This document shows positions 31,440-42,555 of a DNA stretch of 64,000 nt, in pieces (positions within the stretch are counted from its first letter, which is position 1; every line of letters begins with the position of its first letter). A program made the position numbers and the translations under genes. The DNA comes from Branchiostoma floridae (taxonomy: Eukaryota; Chordata; Leptocardii; Amphioxiformes; Branchiostomatidae): positions 16,996,287-17,060,286 of the forward strand of contig NC_049989.1 of NCBI RefSeq assembly GCF_000003815.2, read 5' to 3'. The notes beneath the pieces were generated by a model. It did no database searches, was not told the DNA's origin, and was given only the letters and a program-made list of their open reading frames with translations.

Positions 31440-32521
31440 CATGAATTGGGAAGGGAATAAGATGATAATGACTTTATTTATAATAAAGGGTTTGAATTAT
31501 TCTCACTACTTGAGACGTGGCATACAGGAGAGCTCAATTTTCCTAACTTACTTTCTTTTAGTTGTTGCGAAAGGAATCTAAAAATGCTAAAAAGAACTCC
31601 GGCGGCTAAGTATTTCTTTACAAAACATACAGCAATTTTACCTCAACGTCACAAAACAAAACTTATGGGTAAATATTGACTAACCGTTACTTAGTACCGA
31701 CGGAGGCATCTTTTTTTTTATACCGGCAGTTTACATCAGCCACAACAGATCTACCTTTGCACGCCAGGTAGACATACACCCTTTAACGTCTTATAAGGTG
31801 AAATTCATTTATACAGTTATATGGTAAAGTTGAAGTTGGAGGAGATTTTAATGCCCCTTGGTAACCTACAAAATCATCAAGACGATGACTGCCCTGCGAA
31901 GTATATCTTTATGCTGCCAACATGGCAGGGATGACCCAGGGGGAACAGCACGATTTTGCCACGGAAAAAAAAAACTAGTTAAGGACGCCACCACCAACTA
32001 AACATGATAATAACTAGTAAGAACTCTGACAAACAAGAGCTCTGATAGAAACGTCTTTCAACTTTAACAAAAAGCTCTCTCTATGTATAATAACATAGGT
32101 ATCAAAATACACACACAATAAACAGAAATCTACTTTATTTGTCTTCCAGCATCAAGAAGAAGAGCCAGAGGCCATTGCGCTCAAAGAAGCCACCGCCCAA
32201 ATTCACACCAAGTACATACAAGTACTGAGTTTGCATAAATAAATGTTTTTCAAAAATTTGTGTAACTTTTTCTTGTTGTTTTTACTGTATAAGTAGTCTT
32301 AGTAGCAAGAAGTGTATTACGAATAGCTGAAACGTCAAGTACATTTAAGTTGCTATGACTGGGAACTTGTTTCCGCGAAGTCTAGAATAAGATAAGTGAC
32401 ATTTAGTACACGTAATTTAATTATTGATTTGTTAACTGTAACTTAATTTTAATGGATCTAACGGTCAAAAAAAGGAGTCTTCCGCTTAATATTCATTGTA
32501 GCATATTAATCACAATGCAAA
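31440..32521. other. Intergenic, nothing recognised
   Basis: AT-rich. A short GGDFNAP-like peptide at about 31835-31857 recalls a LINE endonuclease motif, but nothing around it supports that. Confidence 0.4.
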
Positions 32522-32525
32522 TTAA

Positions 32526-33462
32526 CCCTATTCAGACCGGGCTTTTTTGGTCATCCCTGGACCGGGGGGGGAGCTTTTGAGGCCCTCCACTTTGAAGTCC
32601 TATAACTCTAAAACGACGTGCCGTAAGGCCACCAAATTTTTAGGACATGATATCGACATAATATCTGACAAGTATTTGACGTTTGACGTTACGTTGACGT
32701 AATAATGACGTCATCAATTTGATTATATTGGCCGGACCCATGAAAAAAGGGTATTCTCAGAAAACTTCAAGTTATTCTACAAAAATGTAACAACAAGTGC
32801 AGATAACAGAATAATAATGTTTATTACGACTTGCGTTGCCAATAGCAACATCAATGACGTCAAAATGACGTCATAAAATGACGTCATACACATCTAAGAT
32901 ACCAGTTGGGCTCCGCCATATTATATCCACCACCTTGAATTTTTAAAAATACTTTTTTTGCAACAAATAATCACAAAGGGCAATGGAAATAGACTTAATT
33001 CATTCATTTAGATGTTTTTTGATGAAAAAATACCAGGTAGTTATAAATTTTAAGGGATAATTAGCTCGTTATTCTTGATCTGGCCATACGGTCCGCCATC
33101 TTGGATTTTGGGCCGATGACGTCATCAAATTAGCATAATTTATGCATGTATAATTATGAAAGATATGCTAGATAATATAAGATTTTATTTATCTAACAAA
33201 ATAGCAGTAATATAGCAAATAAATGTGAAAAATACATTGTTAGAACCAAAAATAGTGATTTTTGGCAAAACAGCCTGTCAACAAACGGTTGCCATGGCAA
33301 CACGAAAATATGGAAAATTTGTTAAACTTCGTGAAATTGTTGCCAACAATATTTTAGGAAAACTGACCAAATTTGGTGGCCCTAGCGTAAGCCGTTCTGG
33401 CGTTATAGGACATCAAAGTAGGCGCGGGCCTCAAAAGCCCCCCCCCCCCGGTCTGAATAGGG
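32526..33462. mobile_element. TTAA-flanked inverted-repeat element, family 2 (937 bp, non-autonomous)
   Basis: Ends CCCTATTCAGACCGGG (32526-32541) and CCCGGTCTGAATAGGG (33447-33462) are perfect inverted repeats; TTAA flanks at 32522-32525 and 33463-33466. G run on the left and C run on the right extend the pairing. The interior carries five exact TGACGTCA sites, a GTTGCCATGGCAAC palindrome near 33288 and no open frame of note. Piggybac-like by ends and target. A 3' partial copy is at 58803-58985 and a nested relative lies in the family 1 element. Confidence 0.85.
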
Positions 33463-33466
33463 TTAA

Positions 33467-33904
33467 CCCCCTCCATCTTGTCGCCGCACTAACTATTAGT
33501 AGTTTGTAATAGTGTATATTTTGTACTTGTTTTGTTACGTTCAGAATCAGGCTCCAATTCTTTACCACAGCATTCACACATGTGCACTAGTGATTCACAC
33601 AACAGCAAGCAAAATCCAGTTGCCCTTCAAGAAAAAAAAAATTATTTTCAATAAGTATGTTATTTTCCATTGATTTGCGTTTCCACTAATTTAAGTAGTG
33701 TAAGCACGCTTCTTTAGCATACGCAAACAATGTGGTCGTTACAATTTGAACCTACTGCTTATTCAGAAAAAAAATAAGAAAAATCACAACTAGCGGTTAT
33801 ACTAGAAGTGTAAAATGTTCAAAACAATAACATTAAAGTGTAAATGTTAAACTTCAAGGCGTCGCATTGAAACAAGCAGATGGTGTGGATATGTACTCGA
33901 ATCA
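33467..33904. other. Intergenic, nothing recognised
   Basis: No supportable gene. Confidence 0.4.
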
Positions 33905-34069
33905 ACTATTCTTTAAACAGAAGTTGGCCAATTTATAGTAAACAAATTTCGCAATGTCACCATTTTTGTTTGAAACTCGTTCTGGTACTGTCCGTACCAT
34001 GTCCTAGATCATGTACTGTGTTCTGAGTTCTATTTTCGTGGATCTACGGCAGTGTATTCAAGAGAAACG

Positions 34070-34543
34070 ATGGCTCAACAAGGTGCTCAGGTTCCCCCGG
34101 TGGCGATTCTGGTGGCGCATCACATAGCGGTTCGAGACGCAGAGATTACAAGGCTGCGTGCTGAAAACAACCTCCTGCGCAACTTCGTTTTGTTCCTGAT
34201 GACAGTGTTGGGCCACATCCAGGCCAATGGTGGAAACCCTGCGAATGGTAGTGCAATCACTGCGAATGCTGGTGGAAACCCTGCGAATGCTGGTGTAAAC
34301 CCTGCGAATGCTGGCGGAAACCCTGGAAATGCTTGCGGAAACCCTGCGAATGCTGGCGCCAACCAGGCCAACGGCAAAGTTTCTATTTTTGGTCGATTCC
34401 GTGGATCTACTGCAGTGTATTCAAGAGAAACGATGGCTCAACAAGGTGCAGCTCAGGTTCCCCCGGTGGCGATTCTGGTGGCGCATCACAGACCGGTCGA
34501 GACGCGGAGATTACAAGGCTTAGTGTGGAAAACAACCTGCTGA
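34070..34543 (+). CDS. Asn/Ala/Gly hexapeptide-repeat protein, best-preserved copy
   Basis: From ATG 34070: MAQQGAQVPPVAILVAHHIA (1-20), a predicted coiled coil VRDAEITRLRAENNLLRNF (21-39), a hydrophobic stretch VLFLMTVLGHIQ, then nine or so N-P-A-N-A-G-G-like units (about residues 52-105). A natural stop (GGCAAGTTTTGA in the other copies) is replaced by GGCAAAGTTTCT, so the frame reads into the duplicated second unit and stops at 34541-34543 after its frame is shifted. It may instead splice near residue 105. No transmembrane or signal prediction can be made with confidence. I do not recognise the family; coiled coil plus low-complexity repeat suggests an assembling structural protein, which is inference. 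Confidence 0.5.
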   Translation: MAQQGAQVPPVAILVAHHIAVRDAEITRLRAENNLLRNFVLFLMTVLGHIQANGGNPANGSAITANAGGNPANAGVNPANAGGNPGNACGNPANAGANQANGKVSIFGRFRGSTAVYSRETMAQQGAAQVPPVAILVAHHRPVETRRLQGLVWKTTC

Positions 34544-34706
34544 GAAACTTCATACTGTTCCTGATAACAGTGCTGGGCCACATCCAGGCCAATGGTGGAA
34601 ACCCTGCAAATGGTGGTGCAAACACTGCGAATGCTGGTGGAAACCCTGCGAATGCTGGCGGAAACCCTGCGAATGCTGGCGCCAACCAGGCCAACGGCAA
34701 ATTTTG
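34433..34706 (+). pseudogene. Asn/Ala/Gly hexapeptide-repeat protein, copy 3
   Basis: Second unit of the 363-bp duplication. A one-base deletion after HH (CATCACAGACC versus CATCACATAGC) throws the N-terminal frame off; the other frame resumes with DAEITRLSVENNLLRNFILF and six NPANAGG-type units to TGA at 34704-34706. Confidence 0.6.
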
Positions 34707-35017
34707 ATTTACTTGTATCGTAGAATGATTTTGAATTCATTATTCCTAAGTTGCTAAGATTTTTATTGATGGGCATACGTCAAAGTTAATTTTCTCATGT
34801 TATGTTACTTCTTATTTTATTTATACGTATGCATATGTATGTCTGGGGTTTTCAATTAGTTGATTCGTAAAAAAAATATTATTTGACCTAGCCGTGTTTT
34901 TGTGTAAGTCGGTAGATGAAAATATATGTGTTGTTTATGTCAGTATATATTTTCTCGATAAGGTACTCAAAGTTTGATGGTATGCATTGGGCGGATTAAC
35001 CACGTTTTACTTTGGAA

Positions 35018-35109
35018 ATGACGGGAACCGAGTCGCAACACGAGAAGCCTTCTTTCGCCGCGCCGCTACAACCACGAACAGACAACAATAACCAGCCGCT
35101 TTCCAAAAC
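35018..35109 (+). other. Candidate first exon, unrecognised
   Basis: ATG 35018 opens MTGTESQHEKPSFAAPLQPR and reaches a strong donor (CCAAAAC|GTAAGT). Asn/Gln/Pro-rich. Its phase does not join directly to the exon at 35431, so an exon may be missing between them. Confidence 0.3.
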
Positions 35110-35430
35110 GTAAGTGCATTTAAATTCTGTTAATTCTTAGTAAAAGATGTTTTGACCTCGCGACGTTTTTGCGTTAGCCAGTAGATGAAAATACTTGGCG
35201 TTGCTTATGCCGTTATATATTTTCTTTTTTAGGTACTCGGGGTTTTAAGACATCTACTTGTCACAGGAACCGCTGTTCTGACTCGACCGATTCTATGAAT
35301 GCACGCCCGCCATAACTGGTACGGTTTGGTACTGATAGAAATGCGTAAGCCGATAATGGACATCCTTACAACTTTAAAGTTTGAGTTATAAGCACTGGGT
35401 TATCAAAACAGACCCGATTTGTGTTTTCAG

Positions 35431-35660
35431 AATTCGACGTCTCGCTGTGGGGCAGCGTCTACAAAGCGGTTTACTTGCACAACCGCCAGGATATGAGGAA
35501 CATCATCGACATTCTGCAGAGAGACTTTCATGACCCGAAATCCATCACCATGGCACCAAAAAACTCATTGTGGTACGACCCACCGAACATCCAACTCCGG
35601 CCCTTTTCAGGGCAACCCAAACGTCGCCAACCCCGGCTCTTAAGAGGGCAATCCAAATGA
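35431..35660 (+). other. Candidate exon containing HDPKSITMAPKNSL
   Basis: Acceptor GATTTGTGTTTTCAG. Phase-1 frame: FDVSLWGSVYKAVYLHNRQD, MRNIIDILQRDFHDPKSITM, then a basic Pro/Arg tail to a TGA at 35658-35660; the shorter relative at 24264 has TTA there and continues to a donor. The shared peptide ties this to the repeat gene duplicate upstream. Confidence 0.4.
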
Positions 35661-35945
35661 CAAAAAATACAAGAAATGTAAGAAGAGAAAATTTATGACG
35701 TACAATTGAAATACGTGTAATCATTTGAATATTTAGTTAAGTGACAATAATCGTGTCCGAACTGATATTAGACGTTTATAGTGCCTTACAAATTGTATTA
35801 ATAGGAAATTCTCCTTTTATTCTTCTGCCGTAAAAAAAGGCTACATTCGTAACTTACTGATGCCGGTTGTTTGGCGTCCAACTATGTTATTCTTAATTCG
35901 AGTGTTCTTCCCAAATGTCAGGAAGCTTACAATAATTGTTTTCAG

Positions 35946-36118
35946 ATACTTCTAAAGTTTTCAAGAGGCTGCAGTGCAAGCTTTATGTTTGTACCTACGG
36001 GGCGATCACGACACACCGCGTTTGGCAAGTATTCTTCAGGTTGGACGATGTTAAAGGGTTGAAAAAGGCCCAGCCGGAAGCCGCTACAGATCAGCAGGGT
36101 GATGCTGTCAGCCTCCAG
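35946..36118 (+). other. Candidate exon, unrecognised
   Basis: Acceptor AATTGTTTTCAG, donor CTCCAG|GTAGAC; again a phase-1 start. Encodes TSKVFKRLQCKLYVCTYGAI then THRVWQVFFRLDDVKGLKKA. Looks like a folded alpha/beta piece; no family recognised. Confidence 0.4.
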
Positions 36119-36420
36119 GTAGACATCTTTATTCAGGCTATATCATAGAGCTTTCAGTGACACACAGTAGAATTTGAATAGATAACAAAAATAACAATAA
36201 AAGGTTATGATGGCCATGTGAATGTCAAAAGAATGTCATATCTCAGCCTTGTCTGAAGCAAACTCGAGGACTGTTCAGTCCTCTGGTCTCCCTATAAGCA
36301 CAACTCTCCCTATAGAGGCGAATACGGTCACTGAGATTTATCAAATTTAAGAAAAAGACTTCGCAACTTTGATGATTCGATAATCATTGACAGAGATGCA
36401 CTAAATTAGTAAATAAACAG

Positions 36421-36606
36421 TCTCAAAATGGTGCAGTAGTAACTGGAGTTAGCTACAACATTACCAAGGGTGTTGCTGAGAAACTTCTTCAAATGCTGAG
36501 CAGTAAGCTCAAACTGTGGCTGCAAAAAGAAAAGATCAACATCTATATACCGATTGCAACAGCAATCACCAGCATTCTGGATGTGCGGAGAAAGAGAAAG
36601 GTTTAG
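36421..36606 (+). other. Open segment, unrecognised
   Basis: After an AAATAAACAG acceptor-like site, 61 codons are open: GAVVTGVSYNITKGVAEKLL and LKLWLQKEKINIYIPIATAI up to RRKRKV-stop. Helix-rich, basic C-terminus. Could be the last exon of the preceding candidate set. Confidence 0.3.
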
Positions 36607-37972
36607 CCAGGGTTTAGACTTGACGCTTTTAAAGAAGCAAACAGAACGAAATCAGCAATGTACTGTCCCAAATTTATAAACAAAAACGGGGTAGTTCCTA
36701 CTGGTTGATTTCTAGTTCCCGGGACATGCAAAAATTACTAATTGAACAAATATTGCAATAGAAACGACCATCACAATTGAATGGAGAAAACGGCCACATC
36801 ATATAGTAAATAACCTTTCCTATGGCACCATGCAGGACTTTTTACTCGCTTGCTTACCAATGGCCTTTTATGTTTTTATGTACAAGAACTCGTCGGGAAG
36901 ATAATGAATTGAGAGAGCTAGACTTGGAAAGTATAGACTGTGCCCAGGAAGTACAAGAGGGCGAATACATCGTAGTGATTTAGCAAAACGATGACAACAT
37001 GCGTTGGATCCAGGATACAAGCGAAAGACCATGGCAAACACCGGTATATGCCGGGACGCCCCTAATCTCTGCACTCCTGCCAGAAGAACCATCTTCGCAG
37101 ACTATACATGCTAAAAAACTAAACTGCCATTAATGAGAGATGCCACGATCTACAATGACGTCACAAAGTCTTACGGATCTATTTAAGTATCATTAAGTAA
37201 GAACAGAAGAGTGTATGAGGATTCCCTTGAAATTCAGAGAAACAACAAGGCAATTGTGTATTCTGAGGATGATGCAACACTATCTAAACATGTCTACGTC
37301 CTGTGCGATTTTTGGAACGGTACTCAGGCCTTTTTGTGTCTATGTCAAGTACAACACCAAGTACAATTCTCTATCTCATTGGCGCGTACTATTTACATTA
37401 CTCCAACCAAATTGTTTTTCGCATATCATCTTTTGGGTAGTAGCCTAGGACGCAGTTGTGTTAATTATCTTTTGGGTAGTAAGCCTAGGACGCAATTATG
37501 TTAGGAATGTACTGTTAGCAAGAATGCTTATACATGTAATTATAGACCATTATGTATTCTGAATGTGAATCTGTAGTAGTTTGCTTCCTTAGTTAGTGTT
37601 GACTGCGCTCCAAGCTTATTATAATAGTGAGTATCTTAATTATCTTACTAACGTTTGAAACCGCTAAGCAAACCTCACCTAAGTGAGGTACAAAGACGCT
37701 CCTGACCTGGTTTCGCATTCTTGAAAGGCGATGTAAGAGGGGTAAAAATACAGTTTTGAAGAATTTGTTGTATCATTCAAAGAAAGATGTTATGGTTATC
37801 AGTTGGTCACATACATGCTCTGAGAAGCCACAGACAGCCCATCTGGTAACTGTAATTAGTTTGCTATTGTTGTGTGATAACTGTTGACAAGGTGTTATCC
37901 TTTGTATTGTTCTTTGATGAACAGAAGATGAAAAGAACAACAAAGCCAATAGCAGGTACATGTTATAATTAG
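36607..37972. other. Intergenic with a 39-bp tandem duplication
   Basis: ATCTTTTGGGTAGTA.GCCTAGGACGCA occurs at 37428 and 37467 (39-base period). Nothing else recognised. Confidence 0.5.
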
Positions 37973-38230
37973 TGTCATGCATAGCTGTAGACAGTGTCTG
38001 GATCTGTGTCTGGGTTTTTGGAATAAAGAAAGCCGGGAATTGGGAGTTGGGACAGTTGGAGTGAGGCTTGAGCCAGAGAAGCAGAGAGAGGGTCCCGACC
38101 GACAGCTCCCGTGCTTGTCAATGGCATACCTGCGTCTTGTGCGTGTTTCTTAGCCCTGTAGTTTAAACGTTCCTCGTGCAGCATTCTAAAGAACCTGGAG
38201 CCCATAACACCGGCCCCACCACTTCTTACA
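37973..38230 (+). repeat. LTR, copy B (258 bp)
   Basis: TGTCATGC start, TTACA end; shares GAATAAAGAAAGCCGGGAA, GAGAGAGGGTCCCGACC and TAGTTTAAACGTTCCTCGTGC with copies A and C. Followed by TCTAGTGTAGGGATGG, a decayed primer-binding region. Confidence 0.75.
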
Positions 38231-38511
38231 TCTAGTGTAGGGATGGTGGAAAACAAGTCCAAAAATTGTGATATTTTGTTAGATGTTGTTAGTAGCTGTT
38301 TTGTTGAGTAATTTCGACCCAACTGTTTAGCACTGAAGCCCAAAAGTGATTAACATGAAGTCGAGCAGACAGTATGCAAAACAACCTTGTTCACAGTAAG
38401 ACGTTCACTTTTGATGACTAAGACAACAAAAGCTATGACACATTCATGCTACTGTTTGAAGCCATTGGAGACAGCTATTTAGCACTTATGTTGTATCAAG
38501 TTGAAAGGCCC

Positions 38512-38761
38512 TGTCATACTGTGTATCTGTCTACTGTTTGTGTCTAGGTTTTGGAATAAAAGAAAGCCGGGAGTTGGAAGTTAAAGACAGTCTGAGTGAG
38601 GTGACAGACAGAGAAGGCAGCAGAGAGAGTGTCCAACTCACAGCTTCCGTGCGTGTCAACGGCATGCCTGTGTCCTGTGTGTGCTTTCTGATCCTGTAGT
38701 CTAAACGTTCCTCGTGCAGCATTCTAAAAGAACCTGGGACCACAACACCGGCCCCCTTACA
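38512..38761 (+). repeat. LTR, copy C (250 bp)
   Basis: TGTCATAC start, TTACA end; same internal blocks. Followed directly by GCGACACCTGGTCAGG, which looks like an alternative Gypsy primer-binding site and leader, so copy C may be the 5' LTR of another truncated element. Confidence 0.7.
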
Positions 38762-39400
38762 GCGACACCTGGTCAGGGGCAGTCCACGTGACCTCACGAC
38801 ACACCTGAACATTCTCATCTACCTAAAGGGGTATTTAAACGTTGATAATTCCCATTTAGCCCCTCTTTGACCTTCGCGGTTTTCCCGAGCGTCCAGAGGC
38901 GGCTGCAGTAACTAGTACGTAATGATTCGTCCTCAGCGCCCCGTTCCGCCGCCGGAACCCGAAGTTCAGGCGGCAGCTCCACCTCAGCCGGGCCGAGTCC
39001 AGCAAGCAGTCCAGACGAAGTCCACAATCAGTTGGAAGGTGCGAAGCTGAACCGCAACGATGGCTGGGAACTGCCCAAATCCCACTTACTCTTACTCCGC
39101 AAGGAGGCGGGGATGAGGGCCAGTAGATCCATGCAAGTCTCAACCTAGTTTTCACAACTCTCGCGAGAGCTAGGTAACTCAGTGATCAAGATGGATAGAT
39201 AGACATTGAAAATTTGGAGGTATGTGTATGTATTAACGGCTGTTGATTAGCATTGACAAGAGTGGTGTGACCGTGTATGTTTGTGGACTGTGTGAGCTTT
39301 GAGAGCCATAACTGTGGGACTTGTGGAGACCAAAAAATAAATGGAATGTGACCAAGGAAATGGCTGATAATGTTAGAGATAATGATTTATACAATCAATA
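38762..39400 (+). other. Leader-like GC-rich segment with short open frame
   Basis: ATG 38922 opens MIRPQRPVPPPEPEVQAAAP and reaches TGGAAG|GTGCGA. GC-rich compared with its surroundings. No identity; it may be a Gypsy leader/gag start or a host exon. Confidence 0.25.
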
Positions 39401-40715
39401 TATGGATGGAAAGGAAAAAAAAAACTAGAGTATTCCAATATTGCATTTTCACAATTTAGCTTTTCGGCTGTGAATACTTTTGAGACAAAGACATTGGATG
39501 GTTTCTTCACAAAGATGCTACGTTTTTATACCAAAACTTTGGTGGGAACACGCAAACAAACAAATAACAGAACAAAGAATCGTATATAATTCTTCCGCCT
39601 ATATCTACTGAAGTCAAGCGACGCCAGTTAAGCTTTGCTAAAAATGTGAACCAGCTGGAAAACTGCTCCTTTGGTCCCCTGTACATGTATATTGTACGGA
39701 AAGACAACATGTCAGACACAAAGGTGTCTTTGTCTGTTTAGATTCACTTTTTATCACATCAAACAAAGGAAAGTCGTGCCCCAAACCGTGTCCATTGAAG
39801 CAACAGAAGGGCAACTATCAGATCTCTTCATACATAAAGTTATAATAAAATGGTACTGCAGTGACCCCGAAACCATACAGACGAAGGCCAACACACCAAT
39901 TGGATACTTCAAATGTCACGGCCTAGGAAACATTGCTTAGTTTCGCGAAGAACTGCCACCTGACTGCAAAAGAGAGTGGCTCAGTTGAACCTTGATCACT
40001 TAGTTAGAACCAGTGCCGCAACTGCAGCGCGAGAGACTATGGCCATCATGATGCAGAACATGGTGAACTGGTGACCTTTCTCCAGACAAGAGAGACAGGT
40101 ACATGGACATTGCCCATATCTATCAGCCTAATAACCCTCATCATTATTTTCTAACGCATTACTTAGTAAGCTAAGCCATGTATTAGAACCGACACTTTTG
40201 CATTTTTGTATTTTAAATTATTGTAGTTGGGATATCGGCGACACGTGGGGGTGGGGTGTGTGCCTCCTTCTGTCAGAGGTTGAAATCTATTTTTACGTCA
40301 TCTGTGCAAGGCGGACACCGTGCAGCACAGAGACACCATAGGGCCCGGCTTGCGTGATGGACAAACACGGACATTCCAGAATAGCGCTGGAGGGATTGAC
40401 ATGCCCGTACTCCTCTACTGATTTTGAAGACCTTGGGGGAACGCCATGAAGACGACGTTGGGTGTCACCCAGGAGTTAAGGGAGACGGTTACCATTGCCT
40501 TCAAGTTTAAGGCCGAGGTAAAGACAAAATAAGTTTGGGCAAGGTTTGAACTTATGAAGGCATCTATCTCCAACACTGACATGGATGAGAATGTGTGCAA
40601 ACGAGTACGTCGATAATCACTAGATGACAGATAGGTGGCTGGAGGCCACAGTTGACGGCACGCGTCGTTGCCTTCTTGAAGAGAACTCCGCATCCACGCA
40701 TTTAAAGTACAAAAT
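39401..40715. other. Intergenic, nothing recognised
   Basis: Open frames on both strands (39671-39940 plus, 40415-40723 minus) have no recognised content; the stretch 40447-40600 could be linker sequence of the LINE that follows. Confidence 0.4.
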
Positions 40716-41450
40716 TCATCCACTTCAACACTGTTTTGTTAAAGGAAGATCCATTGATACTCAGCTTCTGGAAATATTTTAAACTAAAGGGGAACTCTCG
40801 GAGTCGCCAAGTAGATGTAATATATACCTATACTTCTCTAAAGCTTCAAAAGCATCCCTCATCACGGTATTAATTCGAATCTGCTGGCTTGGCCCTCAAG
40901 TTATCGTTCTAGCCGACGTCAAAAGGTCGTTGTTGAGGGAGTGGTTTCTGACTGCCGGCCTGTAATATCCGGCGTGCCACAAGGCCCTATATTATGACCA
41001 CTACTCTTTTTGTTATACATCAATGACTTGCTTTCCAATATAAACAGCATAAAGGCCTTATTTGCCTATGATTCCAAATGTTTTAGACAAATATCGTCAC
41101 TTACTTGAAGTAACTCACTCCAAATTGATATTGACAATATGAACAAGTGGAGTAACACCTGGCTAATGAAATATAATGCAGACAAGTGTAAAGTACAATT
41201 TGATCCAAAGAGCCAATTCACTATGTAAAATGTGGGGGCCATATCCTTGAACATGTGACAGAATTCTGTGACCTTGGCATAACTGTATCTCAAGTATTAT
41301 CTTAGAAGAGCCACATACACAACATCGTCTCAAGGGCAAATTCCTTTTTTGGTATTATCAAAAGGTCAGTAGGGTTTCAAGCTCCTGTCAATGTCAAAAG
41401 ACACGAACTAGAATATTTCAATTATCTCCTGCAGACTACTTCGCATTAAC
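40716..41450 (+). pseudogene. CR1/Jockey-group LINE reverse transcriptase relic
   Basis: Frames give GRSIDTQLLEIF (40745), IYLYFSKASKASLITVL (40823), ASYRSSRRQKVVVEGVVSDC (40897), ISGVPQGPIL-stop-PLLFLLYI (40968), ALFAYDSKCF for the FADD box (41057), then MNKWSNTWLMKYNADKCKV (41138). Catalytic Asp pair is lost (AYDS). Several stops and indels; old. Confidence 0.8.
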
Positions 41451-42555
41451 ATAAATGATATAACATCGTCTCCAACAACTGAAACATGCTGTAATAACTG
41501 GAAACTGACTGTTTAAGTAAGTATCAAGAACAATGTTTTTTTCTAATGGTGCCGTAAAGTAAAAGTAAAACGAATTCATATTAACATACTGCAAAAGTAT
41601 ATAATTTATGGTTAGTTACACCTATATTGGTATGCCGGTAACGTATTTATGCAAGTTTAAGCGGCCAGAAAATCTAAATCTACGAGACATGCTTTTAAAA
41701 TAGAACTCACTGTTACCACCGGAAAATATTTCAATAACGCTACACAATTTTTTAAAATAAATTTGTAAAGCCATGTATTTTTTTTTCATCTGTTGAATCA
41801 TTTTTGGTTACTGCGCCCTCCCTCCTGCCCTCCCGCCTCTTTTTCTACCCCTTCTGCCGGCTATATGCGAGAAACTCAGCCTCTATCTGCGGGCCAGGAA
41901 CGTCAGAAACGCACTGGAATTTGGGGCTTTGAGCCTCGTATTTGTCAGGTTACATTCGGAAGCGTTTGAATTTTCAACCGGTTTGCACGGTGATACCCAC
42001 GATAGTTTTGCAGTGTGGTTTGACATGTTGACCTCGCACCGGCCGAGATTTTGCTAGATGGTTCTCGTATTTGTGTACATTTATTTAGTTTTGCGTGGTG
42101 ACCGCTATTTTCACAGCCTTGCAGAAGTAAGAGCTTCATAACAAACTCTGAAGTGATATCCTTAATCAAGTGGCTTATACCGCTGTGGAATGACCTCTCG
42201 ACTGACATAGATCATTCAACTAAGCCGGCATCTCATTGCCGGGCCAGGAGGGACCGAGGACATGCAGATCGGCATAAGAGAAAAAGAAAGAATTAAAGAT
42301 TGAAGAAAGTTGTTCCTTAGATAACGTAAAAATCCATATGAGAACCCTGGACGTGCTATAAATTTTGTCATTACGGTGGTATCTTTTTACCTAATAAACA
42401 AAGACTAACGGGCCACAACGACAACGGACTAAATCAGAAATGTACAGTGTAACCCGGCTTGGCAAAGAACAGTGTGGAAATGTACAAAATTAGACCATGC
42501 CGAAACCGATGGTAGCGTAAAGGATATCATTCGCAGTTATACAAAGCAGATTGGA
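41451..42555. other. Intergenic, nothing recognised
   Basis: No supportable gene. A pyrimidine-rich stretch is at 41815-41860. Confidence 0.4.

Larger units (their letters stand above)
33905..34850 (+). repeat. Segmental duplicate, copy 2 (partner 23664-24250), with internal 363-bp duplication
   Basis: Matches 23664 onward and contains the repeat gene twice: ATG at 34070 and again at 34433, period 363 bases, each preceded by CGTGGATCTAC.GCAGTGTA and followed by the same coding blocks. Confidence 0.85.
37973..38761 (+). mobile_element. Small LTR-LTR element (789 bp) of the second Gypsy family
   Basis: Two similar LTRs in direct orientation (37973-38230, 38512-38761) enclose 281 bases that keep only a Gag-like scrap (TFTFDD then YDTFMLLFEAIGD, about 38408-38475). 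The five bases outside (ATTAG left, GCGAC right) do not match, so this may be a deletion product of larger copies and not one intact insertion. Confidence 0.65.

Noticed and set aside
31690-31950. Peptide VEVGGDFNAPW suggesting a LINE endonuclease
   Set aside because: Only about eight residues match and neither flank continues the domain in any frame.
40415-40723. 102-codon minus-strand ORF
   Set aside because: The plus strand at this place reads on into a LINE reverse transcriptase relic; the minus frame has no recognised content.
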